From Balneola sp. EhC07 (lineage in GTDB: Bacteria > Bacteroidota > Rhodothermia > Balneolales > Balneolaceae), in NCBI RefSeq assembly GCF_001650905.1, contig NZ_LXYG01000018.1:186001-250000 (forward strand): 64,000 bases of DNA, in the 5' to 3' direction. This document shows positions 16,499 to 25,159 of the stretch, piece after piece. The first letter of the stretch is position 1. Every line of letters begins with the position of its first letter. The position numbers were made by a program, and so were the translations under genes. Below the pieces are notes generated by a model, which was given only the letters and a program-made list of their open reading frames with translations, had not been told where the DNA came from and did not search any database.

Positions 16499-16554
16499 TA
16501 GGTTTTCTTTCTAATGTTTGTTAATTTTTTCTAACTAACATTAAAGAGTAACCT
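16499..16554. promoter_or_regulatory. long imperfect hairpin upstream of the OmpR-type regulator
   Basis: aggttttctttctaatg... (16499-16523) pairs with 16532-16554 over about 23 positions with a few mismatches; the inner 12 bases (taatgtttgtta/taactaacatta) differ at one position. It lies between the hydrolase stop and the regulator start, 26 bases before the ATG. It could be a terminator, although no T-tract follows, or an operator or leader structure. Confidence 0.4.
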
Positions 16555-16580
16555 GATCAGTCAACTAATTTAAATCGCAT

Positions 16581-17252
16581 ATGAAAATTCTTGTTGTTGA
16601 AGACGATCCTTCAGTTAGAACGCTTGTAAAAGCAGTTTTAGAACATAACGACAATACCGTAATAACTGCTGAAACTGCTAAGGATGGTCAGGCCCTAGCG
16701 ACAGGCGAAAATTTTGAAATGATCGTACTCGATCTTGGTTTACCGGATGGTGACGGATACGAAGTATGTAAACAGATCAGAGATGAGGGAGTAGTTACTC
16801 CGGTTCTTATTCTTTCCGGTGAACAAGAAACAGATGTTAAAGTAAAATGCCTCAAAGTCGGTGCTGATGACTACCTGACAAAGCCATTTAATACTGAAGA
16901 ATTACTGGCAAGGATGGAAGCTATTCAACGAAGAACAGAATCTTCAGGAGATCAAACGCTTACCTGTGGTGAAATTAATGTTCATTTATTGAAAAGGGAA
17001 TGCACTGTAAATGATAACAAGCTTCAGCTCACCAATAACGAGTTTAATCTGCTTGTTTATTTTATAAAGAATAAAAACAGAATAATCACACAGGAAGAAC
17101 TCGCTGAAAAAGTGTGGGATATTCATTTTGATACTCAAACAAATTATATAAACGTATATATCAGTTATCTGAGAAAGAAAATTCGTGAATATACTGAAAC
17201 TGATTACATCGAAACGATCCGAAAGAAAGGATTTACTTTTCGTTGTAACTGA
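16581..17252 (+). CDS. OmpR/PhoB-family response regulator
   Basis: 223 residues. The receiver domain has the acidic pocket ED at 7-8, phospho-acceptor D51 (VLDLGLPDGDGYEV), S79 in LILSGE and K101 in DYLTKPF. The C-terminal winged helix (about 125-223) carries NEFNLLVYFIKNKNRIITQEELAEKVW and NYINVYISYLRKKI, the OmpR recognition region. No histidine kinase is adjacent, so the partner is unassigned. A rho-independent terminator follows at 17269-17302. Confidence 0.92.
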   Translation: MKILVVEDDPSVRTLVKAVLEHNDNTVITAETAKDGQALATGENFEMIVLDLGLPDGDGYEVCKQIRDEGVVTPVLILSGEQETDVKVKCLKVGADDYLTKPFNTEELLARMEAIQRRTESSGDQTLTCGEINVHLLKRECTVNDNKLQLTNNEFNLLVYFIKNKNRIITQEELAEKVWDIHFDTQTNYINVYISYLRKKIREYTETDYIETIRKKGFTFRCN

Positions 17253-17268
17253 TAAAATAGACTTTACT

Positions 17269-17302
17269 AAAGCCGTTTCTGAATAAGAGACGGCTTTTTT
17301 TA
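17269..17302 (+). terminator. rho-independent terminator after the response regulator
   Basis: The stem aaagccgtttct / agagacggcttt (one wobble pair) has a short loop (gaata) and is followed by a run of T. It separates the regulator from trmH. Confidence 0.85.
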
Positions 17303-17316
17303 TTTACATTATACAC

Positions 17317-17997
17317 ATGAACAAACAATTAATTGAATATCTGAAGCAGTTTATCTCCGAAGCCAGATGGAACCGTATCAATGAAGTCCTTGATAAAAGA
17401 ACTGAACACATCACTGTCGTTTTGGAAGATATTTATCAACCGCATAATGCGAGTGCTGTTTTAAGAAGCTGCGATGGTTTTGGAATTCAGGATGTTCATG
17501 TGATTGAAAATAATAATGTTTTTGATGCGTCATCAGAAGTTACTATTGGGGCCGATCAATGGCTTTCATTACACCGTTATAAAAATCCTGATTCAGATAA
17601 CGTTTCTGATTGTTTCGAAGTTCTAAGACAAAAGGGATACCAAATTGTTGCTACAACACCTCATGAAAACGATCATAATTTAGACGAATTGGATATTTCT
17701 AAACCTACCGCTTTGGTTTTTGGTACAGAATTGGAAGGCGTTACTGATCAGGTTATGGATCAGGCTGATGCTTTTGTAAAAATTGCGATGTCAGGTTTTA
17801 GCGAAAGCTTTAATATATCCGTGAGTGCAGCAATCTGTTTGTATGATACTTCAACCAGATTACGCAGATCCGTTCCTGAATCTGAATGGGCTTTATCTGA
17901 AAACAGGAGGGAAGAACTCCTGCTTGAGTGGGTTAAAAAATCCATCAAAGCAGGAGATCAGCTTGCAGAAAAATGGTTAGCTGAAAACAGATCCTAA
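17317..17997 (+). CDS. trmH: tRNA (guanosine(18)-2'-O)-methyltransferase TrmH
   Basis: A 226-residue SpoU-class knotted methyltransferase that makes Gm18 in the tRNA D-arm. Motif 1 is EDIYQPHNASAVLRSCDGFG with the conserved N and R, motif 2 ALVFGTELEGVTD, and motif 3 VKIAMSGFSESFNISVSAAI. The C-terminal helix with SEWALSENRREELLLEW matches TrmH rather than TrmL or RlmB. Its stop overlaps the convergent M28 peptidase stop by 4 bases. Confidence 0.92.
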   Translation: MNKQLIEYLKQFISEARWNRINEVLDKRTEHITVVLEDIYQPHNASAVLRSCDGFGIQDVHVIENNNVFDASSEVTIGADQWLSLHRYKNPDSDNVSDCFEVLRQKGYQIVATTPHENDHNLDELDISKPTALVFGTELEGVTDQVMDQADAFVKIAMSGFSESFNISVSAAICLYDTSTRLRRSVPESEWALSENRREELLLEWVKKSIKAGDQLAEKWLAENRS

Positions 17998-19367
17998 CGG
18001 GGTAATCTTACATCCAGATCTGCAACAGCAAATGCAAATACAGCCATTGTAGCCACGCACTCATTAAAATCATCAATATTTAGCTTGTCGATCGTATCAA
18101 CCGCTGTATGATGAAACCAAAAGTATTTGCTACCATCAACATTCAATCCCATTCCGGGAACGCCATTTCTCATTAATGGACCAATGTCAGCACCTCCACC
18201 ACCTTTTCTTACTTCACCTGAGTCAGCAGATTTGAGCATTTTACCAATCTCGACAAGTATTTTATAAGCATCATCACTTCCGCTAAATCCAAAACCAATA
18301 GGATCAAAAACTCCGGCATCCGATTCCATAGCCAGAATATGATTATCTAATGATTTCTCATCCTCTTGTACCCATCTTAAATATTCATTTGCGCCTCTCA
18401 AACCATTTTCTTCATTTGTCCATAAGACAACTCGGATGGTTCTTTTAGGACGTACACCTGTTTCTTTTATCAACCTTAAAGCTTCCCAGGCAGCAACACA
18501 TCCACCGCCGTCATCCATAGCTCCGTGTCCGTTATCCCAGGCGTCAATATGTCCGCCCATTACAATGATCTCTTCCGGAAACTCACTTCCTTTAATTTCA
18601 GCAATCACATTTCTGGATTGGGCATCGGGTAAGTTTTTGGCTTCCATTTTTAAAGTAAGAGTAACGGTCTCACCACGTTTTATAAATCGTTCTATCAGGT
18701 TAGCATCTTCGGTAGTTAGAGCTGCATGGGGAATTTTCTTTACTCCTTCTTCATAACTCATAGTTCCTGTGTGAGGAGTTTGCATAGAATAGGATGCAAC
18801 TGATGCCAAAGCGCTTGCAACAGCTCCGTGCTTAGCAGCCGCAGAAGCACCGTTAACTCTATACTGAACAGTTTGTCCGTAAGTAGTAAATGGAACATTG
18901 AAGAGTACGATCTTTCCGTTTGCTTCAGCGCTTCTTTTTTCAAGATCTTCAAAACTCTTTACCAACATAACTTCGGCAGTAATTCCTTCCTCAGGAGTTC
19001 CAACGCTTCCACCCAAACTAGCCATCGGTAATTCTTTTTGGATAGGAGCATCAAGAGTAGCAGATTCCTTTCCTCGAACCCAATGAGGAACAGTCACAGG
19101 CTGCGTCCATATTCTGTCAAAGCCGTCTTTTTCCATTTCCTGAACTACCCAATCAATACCTTGTTCAAGAACTTCTGAGCCACTTAATCTGGGGCCATAA
19201 TAGTCTGTTAAGTGAGCCAATCTTTCAAAACCCAAGTCATTAGCCAGTGCAGATTTTATAAGTTTATCGGATGTTTCTTTGATGTTTTGCTTAACCAGAG
19301 GTTGACTTACTCCGGGAATTGCTACTAATAAAGCAAATAGGGTGAAGTAGAATTTGTTCAGTTTCAT
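17994..19367 (-). CDS. secreted M28 zinc carboxypeptidase (PGCP-like)
   Basis: 457 residues with signal peptide (1-21, ending GVSQP). The M28 metal site is complete: H273 in GGHIDAWD, D285 in HGAMDDGGG, E319-E320 in WTNEENGLRGANEYL, D350 in MESDAGV and a C-terminal HHTAVDTIDKL. A PA-like insert lies at about 120-240. It resembles plasma glutamate carboxypeptidase-type dipeptidases, cleaving small peptides in the periplasm. It differs clearly from the other M28 protein at 899-2191 and is not a recent duplicate. Confidence 0.9.
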   Translation of the reverse strand: MKLNKFYFTLFALLVAIPGVSQPLVKQNIKETSDKLIKSALANDLGFERLAHLTDYYGPRLSGSEVLEQGIDWVVQEMEKDGFDRIWTQPVTVPHWVRGKESATLDAPIQKELPMASLGGSVGTPEEGITAEVMLVKSFEDLEKRSAEANGKIVLFNVPFTTYGQTVQYRVNGASAAAKHGAVASALASVASYSMQTPHTGTMSYEEGVKKIPHAALTTEDANLIERFIKRGETVTLTLKMEAKNLPDAQSRNVIAEIKGSEFPEEIIVMGGHIDAWDNGHGAMDDGGGCVAAWEALRLIKETGVRPKRTIRVVLWTNEENGLRGANEYLRWVQEDEKSLDNHILAMESDAGVFDPIGFGFSGSDDAYKILVEIGKMLKSADSGEVRKGGGGADIGPLMRNGVPGMGLNVDGSKYFWFHHTAVDTIDKLNIDDFNECVATMAVFAFAVADLDVRLPR

Positions 19368-19451
19368 GAATACAACTTAAGATTTGAAATTTGATTCAAG
19401 AAAAAGAAAAGGGAGGACTTATGCTTATTGGAATTGCAAAATAATGTGCAA

Positions 19452-20426
19452 TTAGTCCATTGATTTAGTGTTCTTTCTGGCTATTTCCTGGAAGAGGAGA
19501 TATTCTTCAGGTGAGATATCGGCAAAAAGATAATTGATAGGATTCACTTTCTGATTATTCAAATGAATCTCGTAATGGAGATGAGGACCTTCGGTTAATC
19601 CTGAGTTACCTGAGTAACCTATTAATTGTCCTCTTTCTACTTCAGTACCACGTTTAATGTCTTTAGGTACAGTGGACAAATGAGCATAAAGGGTTTCATA
19701 TCCGTAGCCATGATCTATTACAATTATACGACCAAGAGTTCCTCGGAGTCCTACATATTTGATCTTCCCATTTGCGGTAGAATATACAGAACTGCCAATA
19801 TCAGCGCGAAAATCCGCACCACCATGCGTTCTGGTATAGCCTAAAACAGGATGCTCTCTCATTCCAAAACTACTCAGCAAAATACCGGCGGTTGGTTTTA
19901 TTGCAGGTAAGTGTTGTAGTTTATCCTTATTGGTGTTGTAAGACTGTTTAAGTTCTTCAAAACTAATTTTTTGAATACTGATACGCCGTTCCAGGTTGTC
20001 AATTTTTGAAGATGTCCATCTCAAGAGTTCTGCTGTTGATTGATTATAAACATCGAATTCCGGATTCGGGGTACCTCCACCGGAACCTGCTTCGCGCTCA
20101 TCAGTAGAAATTTCTTCCAGACCTAACACAGAACGATAAACTTCATTGTCAGCTTCTGCAATTTCTTTGAGCTGGCTATCAATATCTAAAATTGATTTTT
20201 TGGTGGTTTCAAGCTGCTTATAAAGAATTTCATTTTCAGCTTTGAGAGCCAATTCAGCCGGTGTACCGACATAACTGGAAAGAAAAATAATACCCAGTCC
20301 GGATAAAAACACACCGGTTAATATCCAGATAGATAAGTTATAGATGATTTGCTCTGCCTTATTATACTCCATTGGTATAAATTCGCAGCTTTCCTCGTCG
20401 TAGTAATAATGATTATGTAGTGACAT
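19452..20426 (-). CDS. membrane-anchored M23 family peptidase
   Basis: 324 residues. One transmembrane helix at about 30-52 follows a cytoplasmic N-terminus, then a coiled coil (about 60-175) precedes the LytM/M23 domain: RTHGGADFRAD (first Zn ligands), YAHLS, and GPHLHYEIHLN (last Zn ligands). It should cut peptide cross-bridges in peptidoglycan, or, like related cell-shape proteins, act as a scaffold or hydrolase. It lies 73 bases downstream of hprK on the same strand, possibly within the xer-raiA-hprK unit. Confidence 0.9.
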   Translation of the reverse strand: MSLHNHYYYDEESCEFIPMEYNKAEQIIYNLSIWILTGVFLSGLGIIFLSSYVGTPAELALKAENEILYKQLETTKKSILDIDSQLKEIAEADNEVYRSVLGLEEISTDEREAGSGGGTPNPEFDVYNQSTAELLRWTSSKIDNLERRISIQKISFEELKQSYNTNKDKLQHLPAIKPTAGILLSSFGMREHPVLGYTRTHGGADFRADIGSSVYSTANGKIKYVGLRGTLGRIIVIDHGYGYETLYAHLSTVPKDIKRGTEVERGQLIGYSGNSGLTEGPHLHYEIHLNNQKVNPINYLFADISPEEYLLFQEIARKNTKSMD

Positions 20427-20499
20427 ATCCTATTTTATAAACCCGTCAAAGTTACACACTAGTAGTTTCCTAGTCAAAGAGTAACCAAACATTCTAATG

Positions 20500-21531
20500 T
20501 TACTCAACATCTCCTTCAAAGTATTCGATCGCTCTTCTTGGAGTAGGATCGAAATCCCCGGTTTTACTTGCTATTTTTGACTGGATCCTGTCCTGGAATG
20601 CTTTTGCGGGATCGTAGCCATAATGTTTCAATAAATAATTCATGGCAATCACTTCGGCGATTACGGTTATATTTTTACCGGGAGTGATAGGAAGGTGGAT
20701 TAAAGGAATATCCAGACCTAATATAGAGACAGAATCGTGATTGAGTCCTGTTCGCTCAACATCACGGGCTTCATCCCAAAGTGTGAGTTCTAATACAACT
20801 TCCAGTCTTTTTTGATAACGGATTGAGCGAATGCCAAACATCGACATCACATCTACAATACCAAGTCCACGGATTTCCATAAAATGTTTACTCATTTCAG
20901 TTGCAGAAGACATGAGCACGTTACTTTTCTTGGTAAGCATAACCACATCATCAGCCACCAAACGATGGCCACGTTCAATAAGATCAAGTGCTACTTCACT
21001 TTTACCTATTCCGGATTTTCCTGCTATTAAAATCCCAATTCCGTACACATCTACCATAGCGCCATGCACCATAGTTTGGGTTGCAAATTGATCTTCCAGA
21101 AAATCCCGAAGTAAAAACATAAACCGAGTAGTTTCTACAGGAGTGGAGTAGATAGGAATGGAAGCTTTCTCTGCAATTTTGATTAAATCATCTGAAAGCT
21201 TGTTACCATCCGTTAAAAAGATCACCGGCAGGTCAAAACCGGTAATATTTTCAAATGCTTTTATCTGTTCAGAATTTGGAAGATGATCCAGAAATTGAGT
21301 TTCAGTGTTTCCTATGATCTGGATTCTCTTATAAGTAAAAAGGTCGGTATAGCCGGCAAGAGCCATCCCCGGTCTGTGAAGATCAACTTCATAAACGAAT
21401 TTGTATTCAGAACAATCACCGGAAGTACAAGCGGTTAGATTGAGCTGAACACGTTCCCTTAGTTTTTGAACTAGATAAGAGACACTGATCTTTTCTTTAC
21501 GAGGAATAGGCTCGCTGGCAGTAAATGGCAT
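20500..21531 (-). CDS. hprK: HPr(Ser) kinase/phosphorylase
   Basis: 343 residues. The N-terminal DRTGG-like domain precedes the kinase core: H156 (MVHGAMV), P-loop GKSGIGKS (171-178), D194-D195 (RLVADDVV) and the signature EIRGLGIVDVMSMFGI. It phosphorylates and dephosphorylates Ser46 of HPr to link carbon status to regulation. No HPr gene is in the window. It overlaps the stop of raiA by one base, as expected for an operon. Confidence 0.95.
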   Translation of the reverse strand: MPFTASEPIPRKEKISVSYLVQKLRERVQLNLTACTSGDCSEYKFVYEVDLHRPGMALAGYTDLFTYKRIQIIGNTETQFLDHLPNSEQIKAFENITGFDLPVIFLTDGNKLSDDLIKIAEKASIPIYSTPVETTRFMFLLRDFLEDQFATQTMVHGAMVDVYGIGILIAGKSGIGKSEVALDLIERGHRLVADDVVMLTKKSNVLMSSATEMSKHFMEIRGLGIVDVMSMFGIRSIRYQKRLEVVLELTLWDEARDVERTGLNHDSVSILGLDIPLIHLPITPGKNITVIAEVIAMNYLLKHYGYDPAKAFQDRIQSKIASKTGDFDPTPRRAIEYFEGDVE

Positions 21532-21830
21532 TAATATGCTTCTTGTAGTTTTTGTTTATATCGTTTTAGCTGACGCGTTGCTACATCCACTGCAACGGCC
21601 ACTGCTTTTTCGTAAGACTCTGCTTTTTCATTCACGGCAATTACCTTTCTGGGTACTTTAATTATTAATTCTGCTTTCTGAGGATGTTTGGGATCAGATG
21701 TAGGCTCCAGAACAATATCGCAAGATACTATACGGTCGTAAAAGTGTTCTAATTTCTCAACACTTCCTTTACTAAATTCTTTAAGATTTTCGCTTGCATC
21801 AAAATGTCTTGAGGTGAATGAAATATTCAT
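21531..21830 (-). CDS. raiA: ribosome hibernation-promoting factor, short form
   Basis: 99 residues, a single S30AE/YfiA domain: NISFTSRHFDASENLKEF, VEKLEHFYDRIVSCDIVLE and the terminal TRQLKRYKQKL. The short length lacks the C-terminal dimerisation domain of long HPF. It binds the 30S decoding site to inactivate ribosomes in slow growth. The gene lies between the recombinase gene (18-base spacer) and hprK (1-base overlap). Confidence 0.92.
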   Translation of the reverse strand: MNISFTSRHFDASENLKEFSKGSVEKLEHFYDRIVSCDIVLEPTSDPKHPQKAELIIKVPRKVIAVNEKAESYEKAVAVAVDVATRQLKRYKQKLQEAY

Positions 21831-21847
21831 TTGTTCTCCTATTAGTT

Positions 21848-22792
21848 TTACGTTTTAGCTCTTGGATGTGCATTCTCATACACATTTTTGAGTCTCTCTA
21901 CACTGGTATGAGTGTAGATCTGGGTTGCTGCTAAATTGGCGTGACCCAAAAACTCTTTAATTATTCTGATGTCTGCCCCGTTATCAAGCATGTGTGTTGC
22001 AAAACTATGCCTTAATACGTGAGGGCTCTTTTGTGTTACCTCGCTAGTTTTAGTTAAATATTTCTCTACTATTCGTTGAGCGTTTCTTGCATACATCCGT
22101 TGCCCGTGTGCTGAATGAAATAATCCTTTTACAGCATCTCTGTCTGTTTGGCTTCCAAATAATTTCTCTTTTGTCTCAAGATGATCCTTTAACGCCGTAA
22201 TAGCTTTATTACCTAATGGAATAATCCGCTGTTTATTACCTTTTCCGGTAACATTTATTTGATTATTTCTAAGGTCAACTTGTTCACGGTTTAAATTTAT
22301 TAACTCGCTTAAACGAATTCCGGTTCCGTAAAATAATTCAAGCAAAGCTTTATCTTGTCTTCCAGAAGGAGTATCGGTATTTATTGAATCCATCATTCGT
22401 TCAATATCGGCCGAGTTTACCGTTTTAGGCAGCGTTCTGTCTTTTTTTGGGACCACTAATAATTGTGCAGGATTTTTGTCGATGTGGCCTCGCTTAAAAC
22501 AATATTTAAAAAAAGATCTGAGCGTGGCTACTTTTCGAGCAATTGAACTCTTTGCCATTCCTTTTTCTGAAAGTTCACCAAGCCAAAGCCGGATTGTTAA
22601 CCGTGTTATAGAGTGAACCGAAATCTTTTCTGGATCTGAATCCTCCTGTTGTGCACAAAACTCTAAAAAAGATGTAAGATCATTGCCATATGAAGTGATG
22701 GTGTGAGGTGAAGCATTCTTCTCAACAGCCAGGTATTTGAGGTATTTCTCGATGATCACTTTCATTGATGGAATATGTATATCCGACATCAA
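21848..22792 (-). CDS. Xer-type tyrosine recombinase
   Basis: 314 residues with the SAM-like core-binding domain (about 12-105) and the catalytic domain. The catalytic set is complete: R160 (GTGIRLSEL), K184, H258-R261 (PHVLRHSFATHML), H284 (LGHANL) and nucleophile Y293 (QIYTHTS). Size and motifs match XerC/XerD, which resolve chromosome dimers at dif. The operon context with raiA and hprK points to a housekeeping Xer rather than an integrase. Whether it is XerC, XerD or a single-Xer system cannot be decided here. Confidence 0.9.
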   Translation of the reverse strand: MMSDIHIPSMKVIIEKYLKYLAVEKNASPHTITSYGNDLTSFLEFCAQQEDSDPEKISVHSITRLTIRLWLGELSEKGMAKSSIARKVATLRSFFKYCFKRGHIDKNPAQLLVVPKKDRTLPKTVNSADIERMMDSINTDTPSGRQDKALLELFYGTGIRLSELINLNREQVDLRNNQINVTGKGNKQRIIPLGNKAITALKDHLETKEKLFGSQTDRDAVKGLFHSAHGQRMYARNAQRIVEKYLTKTSEVTQKSPHVLRHSFATHMLDNGADIRIIKEFLGHANLAATQIYTHTSVERLKNVYENAHPRAKT

Positions 22793-22829
22793 AAAAGAAA
22801 ACTTTTATGAAAATAATATGAAGAAATTT

Positions 22830-23987
22830 CTAGTCTAAATTTCTTCCTTTCCAGCTAACTGATTTTCCTGTAAAATGATCTATCAGACACTGTATTCCAA
22901 GTGTCTGAAACCAAAGCACTCCAATTGCATGCGTGAAAGAAGAATAGATATCCCACTTGAATATAAAATTAAGTACGGCTCGTTGCGAAAATATCAGAAT
23001 CAATGAGATTGATGACCAAATAAGTAGTTCAACAGAATTGACTTGAAACCCATAGACAAAAGTGAAAATAGGAGCTACAAATACAATAAGGTGTAAAACA
23101 GACATCAATAAAAAGAGAACAGTATTCTTACCAAAGCCCACAAAAAAGTTTTTTCTGAGTCCATTCCATAATTCACTGTCAGAGGAATACATCCTGCAAA
23201 ATACTGACCCAACACCATGGAGCATTTTTAAAGTTAATCCACTACTCTTGATGTTTTTAGCTAATTCAACATCTTCAATGATTTGATCTTTTACAGATTC
23301 ATGACCATTTATTTTTGAGTAGGCATTTTTATTGAAAGCTATAAACTGTCCACAGGCTGCTGCGAATTTTGGTGCAAATTTCTTTCTTAAAAAGGGGGGA
23401 AGCCATTTCGGAGTTTGTTCCACATATCGAGACGGAAGAAGTGTATACAATGCAAAATAGACCAAAGGGATAACCTGTTTTTCCCAAAAAGACTCTACGA
23501 TTTGTTCCGGCCATACTGTTATTACATCTACATCAGAAAGCTCTGCAACTGCTTTAGGAATTGCATCCTCGTCTAACCAAACATCTGCATCGATGAAAAT
23601 TAAAATCTCGCCGGAAGCTGCTTCACTAAGCTGATGGCAAGCCCATGGTTTCCCGAGCCATTCATTTGGTTTTTCTTTTCCTTTGATGTGTATCAGGTTA
23701 TTAATGATTCCCGAAAGCTTATCTAAAATTTCTCCTGTGCCATCAGTAGATTGATCATCCAGAACCAGAACTTCAAAATTGGGATAGTTTTGTTTTAGAG
23801 CCGAAGTCACACATCGCTCTATTACCGAAGCTTCATTTCTTGCAGGTATACAAATACTGACTTTTGGTTTTTCAGGAGAATCGGGAACGATTGTGTTCTT
23901 TAAACCTTTAAAATCAATCAAATTCATTCCAAGTATAAAACACGTATAAATCAAAAAGCCTACTGATATGTATAAAAGGATCATCAT
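22830..23987 (-). CDS. membrane family 2 glycosyltransferase, CruC-like (carotenoid glycosylation)
   Basis: 385 residues. A TM helix (about 3-22) leads to a GT-A domain with SICIPARNEASVI, VLDDQSTDGT, LGKPWACHQL and DAD at 133-135 (FIDADVW), followed by GQFIAFNKNAYSKINGH, IIEDVELAK and three C-terminal TM helices (about 285-365). This layout matches CruC-type glycosyltransferases, which add glucose to the hydroxyl at C-1' of carotenoids in green sulfur bacteria and relatives, and also HpnB-like enzymes. Divergent from a carotenoid hydratase-like gene 56 bases away, which favours CruC. Confidence 0.78.
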   Translation of the reverse strand: MMILLYISVGFLIYTCFILGMNLIDFKGLKNTIVPDSPEKPKVSICIPARNEASVIERCVTSALKQNYPNFEVLVLDDQSTDGTGEILDKLSGIINNLIHIKGKEKPNEWLGKPWACHQLSEAASGEILIFIDADVWLDEDAIPKAVAELSDVDVITVWPEQIVESFWEKQVIPLVYFALYTLLPSRYVEQTPKWLPPFLRKKFAPKFAAACGQFIAFNKNAYSKINGHESVKDQIIEDVELAKNIKSSGLTLKMLHGVGSVFCRMYSSDSELWNGLRKNFFVGFGKNTVLFLLMSVLHLIVFVAPIFTFVYGFQVNSVELLIWSSISLILIFSQRAVLNFIFKWDIYSSFTHAIGVLWFQTLGIQCLIDHFTGKSVSWKGRNLD

Positions 23988-24043
23988 TTAGTGATGGAAG
24001 TTAATGAAGCTGAGGTTGTAGTTCACTCAAAAGATTCTGATAA

Positions 24044-25120
24044 TTGCCCATGAATATTTCTACAGATCATTTTGACGAAAACCCTTTTCCAAATAAGCCA
24101 TCCGGAGGATACGAGTGGTGGTATTTTGATGCATTGAGTGAAGATGGAAATTGGTCTTTTGTTATCATTTTCTATCAGGGAAATCCTTTTTCTCCGGAAT
24201 ACATTCGAAATATCGAAAATAAATCTTCAGTTCCTGATGAATTTCCCGGAGTCAGTATCTCGATCTATAACCGAAATAAAACAGAGTTCTATAGCTTTGC
24301 GGAATATTCAGCTGATGATTTTAACTGGGTCAAGGAGTCAGACACTTGTTCGATAGGTCCTCATAGCTTCTCAAAATCTGAAAATGATTCAAAGTTGGTT
24401 TATTCGATCGTGTTGAATGATATTTTACCGTCAGGTCATTCCATTAAAGCAGAGCTCGAATTCAACAGTTCTATAATTACTGAACCATCAATCGATTCAA
24501 AAAATCCGAACGAGCATCATTTCTGGAATTTAATTCAGCCAAAATCAGAAGTATCAGGTTCAATTGAGATTAATGGGAAATCAGGCTTTCAAAAGATCAC
24601 TTTTAATGGTTCCGGTTATCACGATCATAATGTTGGTTTAGAACCTATGAAAGAAGATTTTAAGGATTGGTACTGGGGAAGATATCATTTTGATAACTCC
24701 ACTCTGATCTATTACGTGATGAATAGAACAAATGAAAAGCAGTATAAAGCGTGGTTGATTTCAAATGAAAACGGAGAGGTAATAGATGAATTCTCATCTG
24801 TTGAGACGGAAGGATTTCTCAGAAATATGTTTGGCTTACGTTCAGCCAGAAAAATAACTTTGAAGTCGAGGGACAGTGAGGTCACTGTACAGGCGGCTTT
24901 ACCTCTGGATGACGGACCTTTTTACCAACGTTTTTTAGGTCAGGCTATAATACACAAAGATGGAAAGGTTTCAGTGGCTGAAGGAATTTCAGAATACATC
25001 TATCCTGAAAATATTTACTCCAAAAAGTTTTGGCCCGCAGTAAAAATGCGTCTGAGATTTGCGAATCAAAAGCCTCATTGGGTTCAAAGGTTTAAGATGT
25101 TCTATGAATGGACATGGTGA
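24044..25120 (+). CDS. crtC: carotenoid 1,2-hydratase-like protein (CrtC/CruF-type)
   Basis: 358 residues of a lipocalin-like beta fold. The N-terminal GGYEWWYFDA (21-30) and the central FNGSGYHDHNVG (H193, D194, H195) are the signatures of CrtC hydratases, which add water across the terminal double bond of acyclic carotenoid ends. FKDWYWGRYHFDN supports this. The following glycosyltransferase and acyltransferase would then decorate the new hydroxyl. No transmembrane segment is present. A bidirectional hairpin (25124-25159) lies after its stop. Confidence 0.85.
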   Translation: MPMNISTDHFDENPFPNKPSGGYEWWYFDALSEDGNWSFVIIFYQGNPFSPEYIRNIENKSSVPDEFPGVSISIYNRNKTEFYSFAEYSADDFNWVKESDTCSIGPHSFSKSENDSKLVYSIVLNDILPSGHSIKAELEFNSSIITEPSIDSKNPNEHHFWNLIQPKSEVSGSIEINGKSGFQKITFNGSGYHDHNVGLEPMKEDFKDWYWGRYHFDNSTLIYYVMNRTNEKQYKAWLISNENGEVIDEFSSVETEGFLRNMFGLRSARKITLKSRDSEVTVQAALPLDDGPFYQRFLGQAIIHKDGKVSVAEGISEYIYPENIYSKKFWPAVKMRLRFANQKPHWVQRFKMFYEWTW

Positions 25121-25123
25121 TAT

Positions 25124-25159
25124 AAAGCTAACAGCTATTTGCTGTTAGCTGTTAGCTTT
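25124..25159. terminator. bidirectional hairpin between the hydratase and acyltransferase genes
   Basis: agctaacagc-tattt-gctgttagct is a perfect 10-bp stem; an alternative pairing joins aaagctaac (25124-25132) with gttagcttt (25151-25159), ending in TTTT. It lies exactly at the junction of two convergent genes and overlaps the last codons of the acyltransferase gene. Confidence 0.7.

Noticed and set aside
21848-22792. Xer recombinase considered as an integrase of a mobile element
   Set aside because: Flanking genes are housekeeping (raiA, hprK), there is no attachment-site repeat or cargo, and the length and motifs are those of XerC/D.
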